Source of the DNA: Pseudomonas brenneri
GTDB taxonomy: Bacteria > Pseudomonadota > Gammaproteobacteria > Pseudomonadales > Pseudomonadaceae
Length of the DNA stretch: 64,000 nucleotides
NCBI RefSeq assembly: GCF_007858285.1
Contig: NZ_VFIL01000007.1
Location: 282,767 to 346,766, forward strand
Reading direction: 5' to 3'
Shown: positions 43,554 through 52,005 of the stretch, in pieces
How positions within the stretch are numbered: the first letter of the stretch is position 1
Layout: every line of letters begins with the position of its first letter
Made by a program: the position numbers and the translations under genes
Notes under the pieces: model-generated
Database searches by the model: none
Told to the model about the DNA's origin: nothing
What the model saw: the letters and a program-made list of their open reading frames with translations, nothing else

Positions 43554-43912
43554 TGACTGAGATCACGCAAATCGACGGAGTGGACACGCACCCCGACTGG
43601 TCCCGTATCCCCGATCATGCCCGCCATGTGCTGCTGTGTACCGGCCCGCGCTGCACCCAGCGCGGCGCCTTGCAGTTGTGGAAGACCTTGCGCCGGCGCC
43701 TGTTGGAACACCAGCGCATTGAAGTACCCGGCGGTGTACTGCTCACACGTACCCATTGCCAGTTCCCCTGCAACCTGGGGCCAGTGCTCACGGTCTACCC
43801 GGAGCGCTGCTGGTATGGGGTGCACAGCAAGGCCGATGCCGTGCGCCTGGTGGATGTACACCTGGTCGGCGGCGAAGTGCTTGAAGAATTGCTGATCCGG
43901 GAGCGCCCATGA
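43553..43912 (+). CDS. 2Fe-2S ferredoxin-like protein
   Basis: A 119-residue thioredoxin-fold ferredoxin-type protein. Four cysteines are placed as in this family: CTGPRC near residue 29-34 and HCQFPC near 68-73. ATG overlaps the btuB stop (TGATG) and the stop overlaps the next start. Such proteins occur in cobalamin gene sets; a role in corrin ring reduction or cobalt handling is an inference. Confidence 0.82.
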   Translation: MTEITQIDGVDTHPDWSRIPDHARHVLLCTGPRCTQRGALQLWKTLRRRLLEHQRIEVPGGVLLTRTHCQFPCNLGPVLTVYPERCWYGVHSKADAVRLVDVHLVGGEVLEELLIRERP

Positions 43913-44823
43913 AACGCCTGGGAGGATTTGCCATCGCCCTGTTGTGGAGTGCATCGGCCCTGGCTGACGGCTACCGCAATTGCCAGCAGGATTGGCGCCT
44001 GCCCCACGCGCCGCCGTCGCGGATTGTCGCCCTCAACCAACACGCCGCCGACATGCTGCTGGCCCTGGGCGCCGGCCCGACACTGGTGGGCGTGGCGTAC
44101 CTGGATGACAACGGTGCCGCGCATCAGTTGGGTCAGTATTTGGGTGTGCCGGTGATTGCGCCGCGCTACCCGGCCAGCGAGGTCCTGTATGGGCAACGGC
44201 CGGATCTGGTGGTGGGAGGATTTGCCACGGCCTTTGGCAACGGCATCACCTCGCGTACCGGGCTGGCCGGCAACGGGGTGGGCTCCTATCTACTGGAGTC
44301 GGCCTGTGCCGGGCATTCCCTGGACTTCTTCGGCCACATTCGCAATGACCTGCTGACGTTGGGCAACCTGCTGCATAAACCGCAGCGGGCCCGCGACCTG
44401 ATTGACGCGCTGGACGCCGACCTCGCCCGCGCTCAGGCACTCGCCAGGCCGGAAAAACCCTTGTCGGTGTTTTACCTCGACAGTGAAGTCAACGGCCTCG
44501 ACAGCGAAGGAGGACAAGGCTTTGTCACCGCCCTGCTGGCCGCCGCCGGGGCACGTAACCTGTTTGCCGGGGTCAATCAATACCGGGTCACGGTCAGCAG
44601 TGAAACCCTGCTGATAAGCGACCCGGACGTGATCCTGCTGGCCGATGCCGTGTGGTCCCCGGCCAGCCGCAAACGCCAGTTGCTGACCCGTGACCCGGTG
44701 CTGTCGCGCCTGCGAGCGGTGCGGGAAAACCGCATGATCGATATCCCGTTTACGCACCTGGTGCCCAACGTCGGCAGTGCCCAGGTGGTGCTGGACCTGG
44801 CGCGCGAACTCAACGCCCTGTAG
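43909..44823 (+). CDS. Cobalamin-type ABC transporter binding protein (BtuF-like)
   Basis: A 304-residue periplasmic binding protein of the helical backbone (TroA/BtuF) class. Signal peptide MKRLGGFAIALLWSASALA. Motifs SRIVALNQHAADMLLALGAG and GQRPDLVVGG fit the family. Starts with ATGA overlap. Ligand probably vitamin B12 or a metal chelate; the permease and ATPase are not in the window. Confidence 0.83.
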   Translation: MKRLGGFAIALLWSASALADGYRNCQQDWRLPHAPPSRIVALNQHAADMLLALGAGPTLVGVAYLDDNGAAHQLGQYLGVPVIAPRYPASEVLYGQRPDLVVGGFATAFGNGITSRTGLAGNGVGSYLLESACAGHSLDFFGHIRNDLLTLGNLLHKPQRARDLIDALDADLARAQALARPEKPLSVFYLDSEVNGLDSEGGQGFVTALLAAAGARNLFAGVNQYRVTVSSETLLISDPDVILLADAVWSPASRKRQLLTRDPVLSRLRAVRENRMIDIPFTHLVPNVGSAQVVLDLARELNAL

Positions 44824-44920
44824 GGGCGGGCTTGCTCGCGAAAAACTTACAGGCGCCGCATTCATTCAGTAAGCACGCGTTATCGTTGACGTTCTTCGCG
44901 GGCAAGCCCGCTCCTACAGG
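44822..44920. repeat. REPIN (inverted pair of REP elements)
   Basis: Outer arms GGGCGGGCTTGCTCGCGAA (44824) and TTCGCGGGCAAGCCCGCTCC (44893-44912) are in opposite orientation about 50 bases apart. The internal GCGTTATCGTTGACG segment is shared with the element at 28060. The interval 44824-45035 has no gene. Confidence 0.75.
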
Positions 44921-45035
44921 AGGTCAGGCCATTCATGACTTCTGGTCAAGAGTCATTTGAAGATTCTTGGGTGTTTCTCCTGGTGTTCCCGGCCGATACT
45001 CAAGGCCATTGTCCACGCCATAACTGGAGTCACTT

Positions 45036-45839
45036 ATGTCTATTCCCGCATTCGGCCTTGGCACTTTCCGCCTGCAAGGCCAGGTGGTCATCGATTCCGT
45101 CAGCACCGGCCTCGACCTCGGCTACCGGGTCATCGATACCGCACAGATCTACGAGAACGAAGCGGATGTCGGCCAAGCCATCGCCGACAGCGGCATCCCC
45201 CGCGACGAGCTGTTCATCACCAGCAAGATCTGGATCGCCAATTTTGCCCAAGGCCAGTTGATCCCCAGCCTCAGGGAAAGCCTGCGCAAGCTCAAGACCG
45301 ACTACCTGGACCTGACCCTGATTCACTGGCCCTCCCCGGAAAACCAGGTGCCCGTCGCCGAGCTCATGGGGCAGTTGCTCGAAGCCAAGCACCTGGGCCT
45401 GACCCGCCAGATCGGCATCTCCAACTTCACCGTCGCACTGATGAAAGAGGCCATCGCCGCCGTCGGTGCCGAGCACATCGCCACCCACCAGATCGAGCTG
45501 CACCCGTACCTGCAAAACCGTACTGTGGTGGATTTCGCCACGCGCCACGGTATCCACATTACGTCCTATATGACCCTGGCCTACGGTGAAGTGCTGAAAG
45601 ACCCGGTGATCCAGGCGATTGCCGAACGCAACCACGCCACACCGGCACAGGTGGCCCTGGCCTGGGCGATGCAGTTGGGGTATGCGGTGATTCCGTCCTC
45701 GACCCAACGCGCCAACCTGCACAGCAACCTCAAGGCCGTGCAACTGACCTTGAGCGAAGCCGATATGGCGCAAATCGCCGGCCTGGAGCGTGGCCATCGC
45801 CTGACCAGCCCCAAGGGTATTGCGCCGCAGTGGGACTGA
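45036..45839 (+). CDS. dkgB: Aldo/keto reductase (DkgB-like)
   Basis: A 267-residue NADPH-dependent oxidoreductase. The catalytic tetrad is seen: Asp and Tyr in DTAQIYENE, Lys in ITSKIW and His in IHWPSP. The C-terminal PSSTQRANLHSNL binds the cofactor. The length and motifs fit 2,5-diketo-D-gluconate reductase B. It stands alone, with REPIN repeats upstream. Confidence 0.88.
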   Translation: MSIPAFGLGTFRLQGQVVIDSVSTGLDLGYRVIDTAQIYENEADVGQAIADSGIPRDELFITSKIWIANFAQGQLIPSLRESLRKLKTDYLDLTLIHWPSPENQVPVAELMGQLLEAKHLGLTRQIGISNFTVALMKEAIAAVGAEHIATHQIELHPYLQNRTVVDFATRHGIHITSYMTLAYGEVLKDPVIQAIAERNHATPAQVALAWAMQLGYAVIPSSTQRANLHSNLKAVQLTLSEADMAQIAGLERGHRLTSPKGIAPQWD

Positions 45840-45840
45840 G

Positions 45841-46275
45841 CTAAACCGCCGGGCTGCGCGCCAGCTCCCGCAGCCAGGGCAAGACCCGCAAGCCGCTGGC
45901 CGGTGACGGCGGGTCGATGATGTCCATGAAGTGCTCCAGGGTGACGCTGTCTGGCGATCCCGGCAAGCGCACCAGGACCAGAGGCGCAGGGGATACTGGC
46001 GCGCCCAGGTCCTGGTCGTCATATACCAGCACATGTCGCACCTGCGGATGTTGTTTCTGGAACGCCAGCGCTCCCCCCGTGCTGGCGAACAGGCCGGAAT
46101 GGATAATCAACACGTCGAATGGCTCGGCGGGAATAGCGGTCAGGATCAGCACTTCATCGAAGGTCTGCACCGGGACGATCCGATAGTAGCCCAACTGATT
46201 GAGCATTTTTTCGATATGCAACCGTTGCAGGTGCTGTTCATCGGCAATCAGGATGGTCAGTGCTTTGGTTGGCAT
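45841..46275 (-). CDS. Stand-alone receiver-like protein without phosphoacceptor
   Basis: A 144-residue single-domain protein from ATG 46275. The receiver fold begins ILIADEQHLQR with D12-E13, but at the phosphoacceptor position LIIHSGL has His59 (CAT against GAT). The usual Thr and Lys are also not clear. It closes the LuxR/BvgS-like operon, so it may be an adaptor or inhibitor of the sensor rather than a phospho-relay output. Confidence 0.65.
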   Translation of the reverse strand: MPTKALTILIADEQHLQRLHIEKMLNQLGYYRIVPVQTFDEVLILTAIPAEPFDVLIIHSGLFASTGGALAFQKQHPQVRHVLVYDDQDLGAPVSPAPLVLVRLPGSPDSVTLEHFMDIIDPPSPASGLRVLPWLRELARSPAV

Positions 46276-46396
46276 GGCAAGTCCCTGAGCTGGCAGCGCT
46301 CTTGGAAGAAAGGAGGGGCCTACTTTTCCAGACATAATTGGACGAAAAAATCAGCGGAGTTCCCCTGACGTGTAGGAGTTCTCCCAAATCCTACCG

Positions 46397-49300
46397 TTAT
46401 GCATGATCGCAGTAGTCCGTCAGGGCCTGATACAACTGATCAATGGCTTGCTGCACACCCGTCACCGCCGAGGCCAACTCCTGAGGGTCGCGCAGTTCAC
46501 AGGCGGCTTCCAGCGCCTCACACTGGCTGACCAATACCTCAGCTTCGACCAGGCGCGCCCCACCCTTGGTACGGTGGGCCAGATCATGCAGCTGGGCATA
46601 GTCGTTTTGTTCGAGCAAGTCCTGCAGTTGCATGCGGTCTGCGGCGAGGCTGTCGAGCAGTTGCGCCAGCAACTCCTTGATCGCTCCAACATCGGAGCCG
46701 GTCAATTTCAGCAGGCGGCTCAAGTCCAGCCCCGATCCCGCGCCAGCCTCACTCCCGGCATTGACCGAAGGCATGGCGGTCCGTGGCGCCAGCGCAGCAT
46801 GCAGGTCCTCCAGCCCCGTGGGTTTGAACAGGCAACCATCCATCCCCGCCGCCAGGCAACGCTCGGTTTCCTCCGGCTGGGCATTGGCGGTAAACCCCAG
46901 CAACAGGCATGGCGCCAAGCCACGGGCACGCTCATCGGCACGGATTTCCCGGGCCAGGTCATAGCCATTTTTCAGTGGCATATTGCAGTCGGTGATCACC
47001 CCGTCGAAGCGCTCGGCCCGCCAGCATTCCAGGCCCTGCACGCCATCGTTGGCGGTGGTGATCCGGTGCCCCAGGAAACTCAGTTGGCGGGTCAGCAATT
47101 GGCGGTTGGCGGGATAGTCGTCCACTATCAGGATATTCAACACATGGGCTGGCGGTGCCTCCAGGGCAACTGGCTCGGGAGGTGCGCCGGCCGAGGCCGC
47201 CACAGCCAGGGGCAATGTGACCTCCACCCGCGTGCCCTGCCCCAGCACGCTGCTCAATTTCAGCTGGCCACCCATCATTTCACACAGGCTGCGGCTGATC
47301 ACCAGCCCAAGTCCCGAGCCACTGCGCGCCGACTGGTCAGTGTTGCGCCCTTGAATAAAGGGGTTGAACAGACGCATCTGGTCCTCGACACTGATGCCCA
47401 CCCCACTGTCCTCTATCACCAGCCGCAGGCTCAGGTAGCCATTGGCAACGGCAGGGGATCCACTGGCACTCAAGCGCACATGGCCCTGGGCCGTAAACTT
47501 GATGGCATTGCTCAGCAGGTTTGAAACCACCTGTTTGAAACGCAGTGGATCGATCAACACATAGCGATCGACCAACGGGTCCAGCTCCACCTGCAAGGCC
47601 AGGCCCTTGGTACGTGCCAGCCCTTCGAAGATGCGCGCCACCGAGGCCAGCAGCTCGCGCAGGTTCGAAGGCTCCAGGGTCAGGGACAAGTGGCCGGACT
47701 CGATCCGAGCAATGTCGAGAATATCGCCGATCAACTCCAGCATGCCGCGCGAAGCGTCGGAGGCCACCGCCAGGGCGTCATGGTCGATACGCCCCTGTTC
47801 GGCATTTTTCAGCGCCAGTTCAATCATGCCGATCACTGCATTCATCGGCGTGCGGATCTCATGGCTCATGGTTGCCAGGAAGGTAGTCTTGGCACGGTTG
47901 GCCGCGTCCGCCCCCTCCTTGGCCTCCTGCAATTGCCCCAGCAAGCGCTGGCGTTCGCTGACATCTACCCAGCCGGCAATCATGCCCACGACCTTTTCGT
48001 TCCCATCGCGGTACGGCAGCATCCAGTGGTAAATCGTCAGGGTCGCGCGCCCTGGCACCTTGAGCACACGATCATGAATCTGTGGTTCTCCGCGCTCCAT
48101 CAGACGCAAGTAGTCTTCATGGTAGGACTGGGCCTGGGGCTGATTGCCTATGTCGGTCTCGACCACGGTCTTGCCAATCACGTCTTCAAGCCGAAAGCCA
48201 AACACATTGAGATAGGCACTGTTGCACGCCATCAACCGGCCCAGGCGATCACGCACATAGATCGGGTGCGGAGTGCCGTCGATCAACACGCTCATAAAGC
48301 GCATCTGGTCGCTCAGGGCGCGCTCGGCTTGTGCACGTTTGCGCATCAGGCTACGCAGGTAGATGGCCCAGCCCAGGGTGATCAGCAACAGCACCGCGGC
48401 CAGCGAGAACCCCTGGATAATCGTGTTGCGGTGGCGTAGCCAATAGCTGTCCTCGACCACCAACTCTCTACGCCAGCGATTGGTCAGCTCATCCATTTCC
48501 TGGGGGGTGATGCTCAAAAGCGCCTTGTCCAGGATCGAGTACAACTCCAATTGGCCGCGACCAACGCCAAAGGATATTCGCGCCGGCTGTGAGCCGACCG
48601 TACTGGTAATGCGCAGACGGTCACGGTACTGATGGGCGATCATATAGCGCGCAATAATCAGTGCGCTGACCGAGGCATCTGCCCCCTCGTTGGCGACCAA
48701 CGCCATGGCCTGCGCAGAGCTTTCGACGTCTACCAGCACGATCGCGGGGTAATCCCGGCTGATGATTTCCCGCTGCACGCTGCGGCTGATGACCGCCAGG
48801 CGCTTGCCCGCCATATCATCGAGGGTGACCGGGTTGCTTTCATCATCGCGCGTAACCAACACGAACGGGTTGCTCAGGTACGGCCGGGTAAAGCGGATCG
48901 TTTCCTCCCTGGCCATGCTTGCCGTGATGAACGCGATCATGTCCGCGCCCCCCTCGCTGACCTGCTCGATTTGCCGAGGCAGTGAACTACCACGCACCAC
49001 ATCGAACTTCAACCCCGTACGCAAGCTGACCTGAGCCAGTATCTCGGCACTCAAGCCCTGCAATTGCCCTCGATCGTTGAAGAATGACAATGGCATGAAT
49101 TTGTCCAGCGCCGTCACCTTGACCCGCGGATGTTTGTCCAGCCAACGCTGCTCACTGGCGCTCAGGCGCAGACGCTCACGACCAACGACCCCCAGGTTGC
49201 CGGCGCTCCAACGCCGCAGGATCTCCATTTGCTCATTGACCGGGATCACAGCCAGCCCAGCGTTGATGATGCGCAGTAACCGGGTATTTTTCCCGGTAAC

Positions 49301-49906
49301 GGCGAACGCAAAAGGGTTGACCTCCAGGCTGGAAAAATCAGCCATGCGCACGTTATTGAGGTGGTTTTTGTTGATCAGATAGTTGGTACTGATCGCATCG
49401 CCAAGATAAACATCCGCCTGCCCAAAGGCTACGGCGCCAATCGCCTCAATCGTCGATGAATAAAGCTGCAATGAGGCGTCGGAGTAATAAGCCGCGACTA
49501 TCTCGGGCTGCATGTAGTGATAGAGCATGGCCAGGCGCTTGCCCTCAAGCTCCGCACTCAATGCCTGGCTGTCATCGACACGCGTCACCAGGGTCGGCTG
49601 GTCGTTGGCATACGAGCGCGAAAGCCTTAGCTCCCGGTCCGCCGCCTCGTAGCCATTGGCCGTACCCAGGAAGTCCACGTCACCGCGCTTGAGGGCCGCG
49701 ATGACTTCGTCCCGATGCTCGTAGCGCTGCACCTGGATCGTGACGTTCAACACCTGAGCGATCAACGCTGCATAATCGGCGGTGATCCCTTCTAGATCGT
49801 CGTTGTTGTTCGTCAGGTCGAAGGGGGCATAATCGGGGGCGGAAACGCCCATTATCAGCGTGCGGCGCTCGCGTAGCCAGCGCCAGTCCGCTTCATTGAG
49901 GTGCAC
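46397..49906 (-). CDS. BvgS-like unorthodox hybrid sensor kinase (signal peptide out of frame)
   Basis: A frame of 1169 residues from the GTG at 49906. Two periplasmic binding-protein (SBP_bac_3) domains (about 15-240 and 255-480), a transmembrane helix (about 500-525), PAS (545-665), HisKA with FLATMSHEIRTPMNAV, HATPase_c with NLLSNAIKF and GSGLGLVISRSL, a receiver with Asp in DGVITDCNMP, and an HPt with HDLAHRTKGGARL. This is the complete BvgS/EvgS phosphorelay layout. The signal peptide that such sensors need is encoded just upstream but one base out of frame (see 49893-50018). Confidence 0.8.
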   Translation of the reverse strand: MHLNEADWRWLRERRTLIMGVSAPDYAPFDLTNNNDDLEGITADYAALIAQVLNVTIQVQRYEHRDEVIAALKRGDVDFLGTANGYEAADRELRLSRSYANDQPTLVTRVDDSQALSAELEGKRLAMLYHYMQPEIVAAYYSDASLQLYSSTIEAIGAVAFGQADVYLGDAISTNYLINKNHLNNVRMADFSSLEVNPFAFAVTGKNTRLLRIINAGLAVIPVNEQMEILRRWSAGNLGVVGRERLRLSASEQRWLDKHPRVKVTALDKFMPLSFFNDRGQLQGLSAEILAQVSLRTGLKFDVVRGSSLPRQIEQVSEGGADMIAFITASMAREETIRFTRPYLSNPFVLVTRDDESNPVTLDDMAGKRLAVISRSVQREIISRDYPAIVLVDVESSAQAMALVANEGADASVSALIIARYMIAHQYRDRLRITSTVGSQPARISFGVGRGQLELYSILDKALLSITPQEMDELTNRWRRELVVEDSYWLRHRNTIIQGFSLAAVLLLITLGWAIYLRSLMRKRAQAERALSDQMRFMSVLIDGTPHPIYVRDRLGRLMACNSAYLNVFGFRLEDVIGKTVVETDIGNQPQAQSYHEDYLRLMERGEPQIHDRVLKVPGRATLTIYHWMLPYRDGNEKVVGMIAGWVDVSERQRLLGQLQEAKEGADAANRAKTTFLATMSHEIRTPMNAVIGMIELALKNAEQGRIDHDALAVASDASRGMLELIGDILDIARIESGHLSLTLEPSNLRELLASVARIFEGLARTKGLALQVELDPLVDRYVLIDPLRFKQVVSNLLSNAIKFTAQGHVRLSASGSPAVANGYLSLRLVIEDSGVGISVEDQMRLFNPFIQGRNTDQSARSGSGLGLVISRSLCEMMGGQLKLSSVLGQGTRVEVTLPLAVAASAGAPPEPVALEAPPAHVLNILIVDDYPANRQLLTRQLSFLGHRITTANDGVQGLECWRAERFDGVITDCNMPLKNGYDLAREIRADERARGLAPCLLLGFTANAQPEETERCLAAGMDGCLFKPTGLEDLHAALAPRTAMPSVNAGSEAGAGSGLDLSRLLKLTGSDVGAIKELLAQLLDSLAADRMQLQDLLEQNDYAQLHDLAHRTKGGARLVEAEVLVSQCEALEAACELRDPQELASAVTGVQQAIDQLYQALTDYCDHA

Positions 49907-50018
49907 CTGCGCAGCCCAGCAAATGCAAGGGTTGTGGCTCTCCCAGAGCCACGTTGACGGTGAGTGACAGGCCCGCGAGCCAGAAGGCTGCGAGCCACTT
50001 GCCCAGAACTGTCGACAT
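49893..50018 (-). pseudogene. Out-of-frame signal peptide of the BvgS-like sensor
   Basis: From ATG 50018, 1 base after the LuxR-type regulator's stop, runs a 41-codon frame with a typical signal peptide (MSTVLGKWLAAFWLAGLSLT, AxA near VALG) and EPQPLHLLG, the usual start of mature BvgS-like sensors. It then reaches TGA, while the sensor continues in the +1 frame from 49906. One base fewer, for instance in the GGG or GG runs at 49906-49915, would fuse them. Confidence 0.75.
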
Positions 50019-50019
50019 A

Positions 50020-50646
50020 TCAGATCAAATGATTGCGCTGGGCGAACTTGGATAAGTGCACCACCGAAGACATGCGCAGCTTCTCCTTTAACCGGGTCTT
50101 GTAAGTACTGATGGTCTTGTGACTCAACAGCATGTCCTTGGCGATTTCATTGTTGCCCAGGCCCAGTGCCAGCTTTTGCAGGACCATCAGTTCGCGGTCG
50201 GAAAGCGCTTCTACCAGTTGCTGTTCCGTGGTCTGCAAGTCGTCCTTGCGCACCGAACTGGTCGGCAGACTGGGGAAGCAACTGTAGTTGGACATGACGG
50301 CCTTGATGGCTTTTTGCAGCTCATCCAGCTCACCGGTTTTCGCGACAAACCCCATCGCTCCGGCGCGCATGCAGCGCGTCGAGAAGAACACCGCCAGATA
50401 GGAGGTCAGCACCAGGATTTTGCAGGGCAGGCCCAATGCCTTGATCCGGCTGATGACCTCCAGCCCGCCCAGTTTGGGCATCGCCAAGTCCAGAATGACC
50501 AGATCGGGTCGCTCCTCCCTGGCAATCTGTAAGGCATCGGCACCATTGGCGGCCTCGAAAATCGTCTCGAAGCCCTCCTGGCGCAACAGGTATTTAACGG
50601 TTGCTCGAATGAACGGATGATCATCCACGATTAACGCTTTGCTCAT
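50020..50646 (-). CDS. LuxR-family response regulator (BvgA/EvgA-like)
   Basis: A 208-residue NarL-type response regulator from ATG 50646 (GGGAGTCGC before it). Receiver: VDDHPF, Asp in LVILDLAMPKLGG, and Lys in FVAKTGE. GerE HTH: LSDRELMVLQKLALGLGNNEIAKDMLLSHKTISTYKTRLKEKL. First gene of the operon with the BvgS-like sensor (1-base gap) and the receiver-like protein. Target genes are unknown. Confidence 0.9.
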   Translation of the reverse strand: MSKALIVDDHPFIRATVKYLLRQEGFETIFEAANGADALQIAREERPDLVILDLAMPKLGGLEVISRIKALGLPCKILVLTSYLAVFFSTRCMRAGAMGFVAKTGELDELQKAIKAVMSNYSCFPSLPTSSVRKDDLQTTEQQLVEALSDRELMVLQKLALGLGNNEIAKDMLLSHKTISTYKTRLKEKLRMSSVVHLSKFAQRNHLI

Positions 50647-50907
50647 GCGACTCCCTGGGAAGACACCACGACTAGTTAGTTGCTTCATTGGCGGCCAAGA
50701 GGCACCAATACCCTTACACATCACACGAAACCCCTGTACCTGTGAGAAGTACCAGTTCGGACAAACGGCACAATCTACACAGAACGTTTCAACGGACTTT
50801 GGTTAGGTGCAACGGCGCAACATTAACAACGCAATGATGTTTCGACCGAAGGGAAAATCCGGCATGTATGTAGGATTATTCCTCGCAAAGTCATAGTCAA
50901 ATACAGC

Positions 50908-50946
50908 AAAAAAAAGCCGCCACCCTGGACGGGAGGCGGCTTTTTT
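50908..50946. terminator. Terminator between mgtC and the regulator operon
   Basis: AAAAAAGCCGCC and GGCGGCTTTTTT pair around a short loop; A and T tracts on both sides make it bidirectional. It ends the mgtC gene (stop at 50966). The interval 50647-50965 has no gene and must also hold the LuxR-type regulator's promoter. Confidence 0.88.
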
Positions 50947-50965
50947 GGGGCCAGGCAAGGGGTCA

Positions 50966-51682
50966 TCAATCGGTGGTGCTAGGACTCCAGAAGGCCTGCA
51001 CCACCAGCGCCGATTGGGAGACCCGCGCTACCAGGGCATCCAGTTCGTCACCATCGACCGAGTTGGCCGCCAGCGTGGCCTCGATCTCCACTTCTTCACT
51101 GCCAAAGGGCCGTACGTCGACATCGCTGGCCGGGTAGTTGCAACGCGCCAGCTCCGACTCCAATAAGGCCATCACGGCCTGCTGCTGGGTACGCCGGGTG
51201 ATCACATAGAGGATATTGGTGACCTCGGCGGACACCACGTCCAGGGGTTGGCGGTTGATGTTGTTGACGATCGGTCGCAGCAACGTATTGGCCGCCAGCA
51301 CAAACATCGTGCCCAGGAACGCTTCGAGGATCAGGTCGGCACCGGCACACGCACCCACCGCCGCAGAAGTCCACAGTGTGGCTGCGGTATTGAGCCCGCG
51401 TACATTGCCCTCCTCGCGCATGATTACCCCGGCGCCAAGAAAGCCAATGCCGGATACCACGTACGCCACCACCCGTACGGCACCTTCGGCCCCCGCCAGG
51501 CGGTTGGCCATGTCGACAAAGATCGCCGCCCCCACTGCCACCAGCACGTTGGTGCGCAGCCCCGCCGTGCGCTGGCGGAACTGACGCTCAAAGCCGATCA
51601 GTCCACCCAGAATAAAGGCCGCGCTGAGGCTGACCACGGTGTCGATCAAGGAATCAAGATTGATGTTATTGAGGGCTTGCAT
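50966..51682 (-). CDS. mgtC: MgtC/SapB-family membrane protein
   Basis: A 238-residue inner-membrane protein from ATG 51682 with about four or five transmembrane helices (SLSAAFILGGLIGFERQ, VAVGAAIFVDMA, VVSGIGFLGAGVIMRE, SAAVGACAGADL) and a soluble C-terminal ACT-like domain. The signature GLIGFERQFRQRTAGLRTN and GIGFLGAGVI are typical. MgtC is needed for growth in low magnesium and in host cells, by inhibiting F1Fo-ATPase. The 5' region 51683-52005 contains a small Pro-rich leader candidate. Confidence 0.9.
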   Translation of the reverse strand: MQALNNINLDSLIDTVVSLSAAFILGGLIGFERQFRQRTAGLRTNVLVAVGAAIFVDMANRLAGAEGAVRVVAYVVSGIGFLGAGVIMREEGNVRGLNTAATLWTSAAVGACAGADLILEAFLGTMFVLAANTLLRPIVNNINRQPLDVVSAEVTNILYVITRRTQQQAVMALLESELARCNYPASDVDVRPFGSEEVEIEATLAANSVDGDELDALVARVSQSALVVQAFWSPSTTD

Positions 51683-51779
51683 GATGAATCTCCCTTTGTC
51701 TGCCCGCAGGATCCGCGTCGAAAAAAGGGGGATAAGGCAGGAACCAGAATGGTTCGCCACCGAAATACCGCTTCTCGCT

Positions 51780-51800
51780 TTATCGGCGAGGCAACGGCAT
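51780..51800 (-). promoter_or_regulatory. Candidate proline leader peptide upstream of mgtC
   Basis: In the 323-base mgtC leader a six-codon frame reads MPLPRR and stops, with two Pro codons. Salmonella mgtA and mgtC are regulated by Pro-rich leaders (MgtL contains PLPRR). Following are a GAACC/GGTTC hairpin (51745-51760) and a T6 run (51721-51726). There is no clear ribosome-binding site, so support is weak. Confidence 0.3.
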
Positions 51801-52005
51801 GGAGATGCGCGTCAGCTGGCCAAGCCTGGTCGACAACTGTCACTCGAAAGTCTGTTCACGAAAGTCTGCGCTATGGATGAAAACCGGCGCAGCTTACGCC
51901 CGCAGTCTGAGGGAGGAAAGTGACAGGACGGCGAATCGGCAAGTTCTTCAGCCAAGGTTCAGCCAGCAATCGCCCCGCGGGAGCGGGAGCGATCGGTCGC
52001 CAGTA

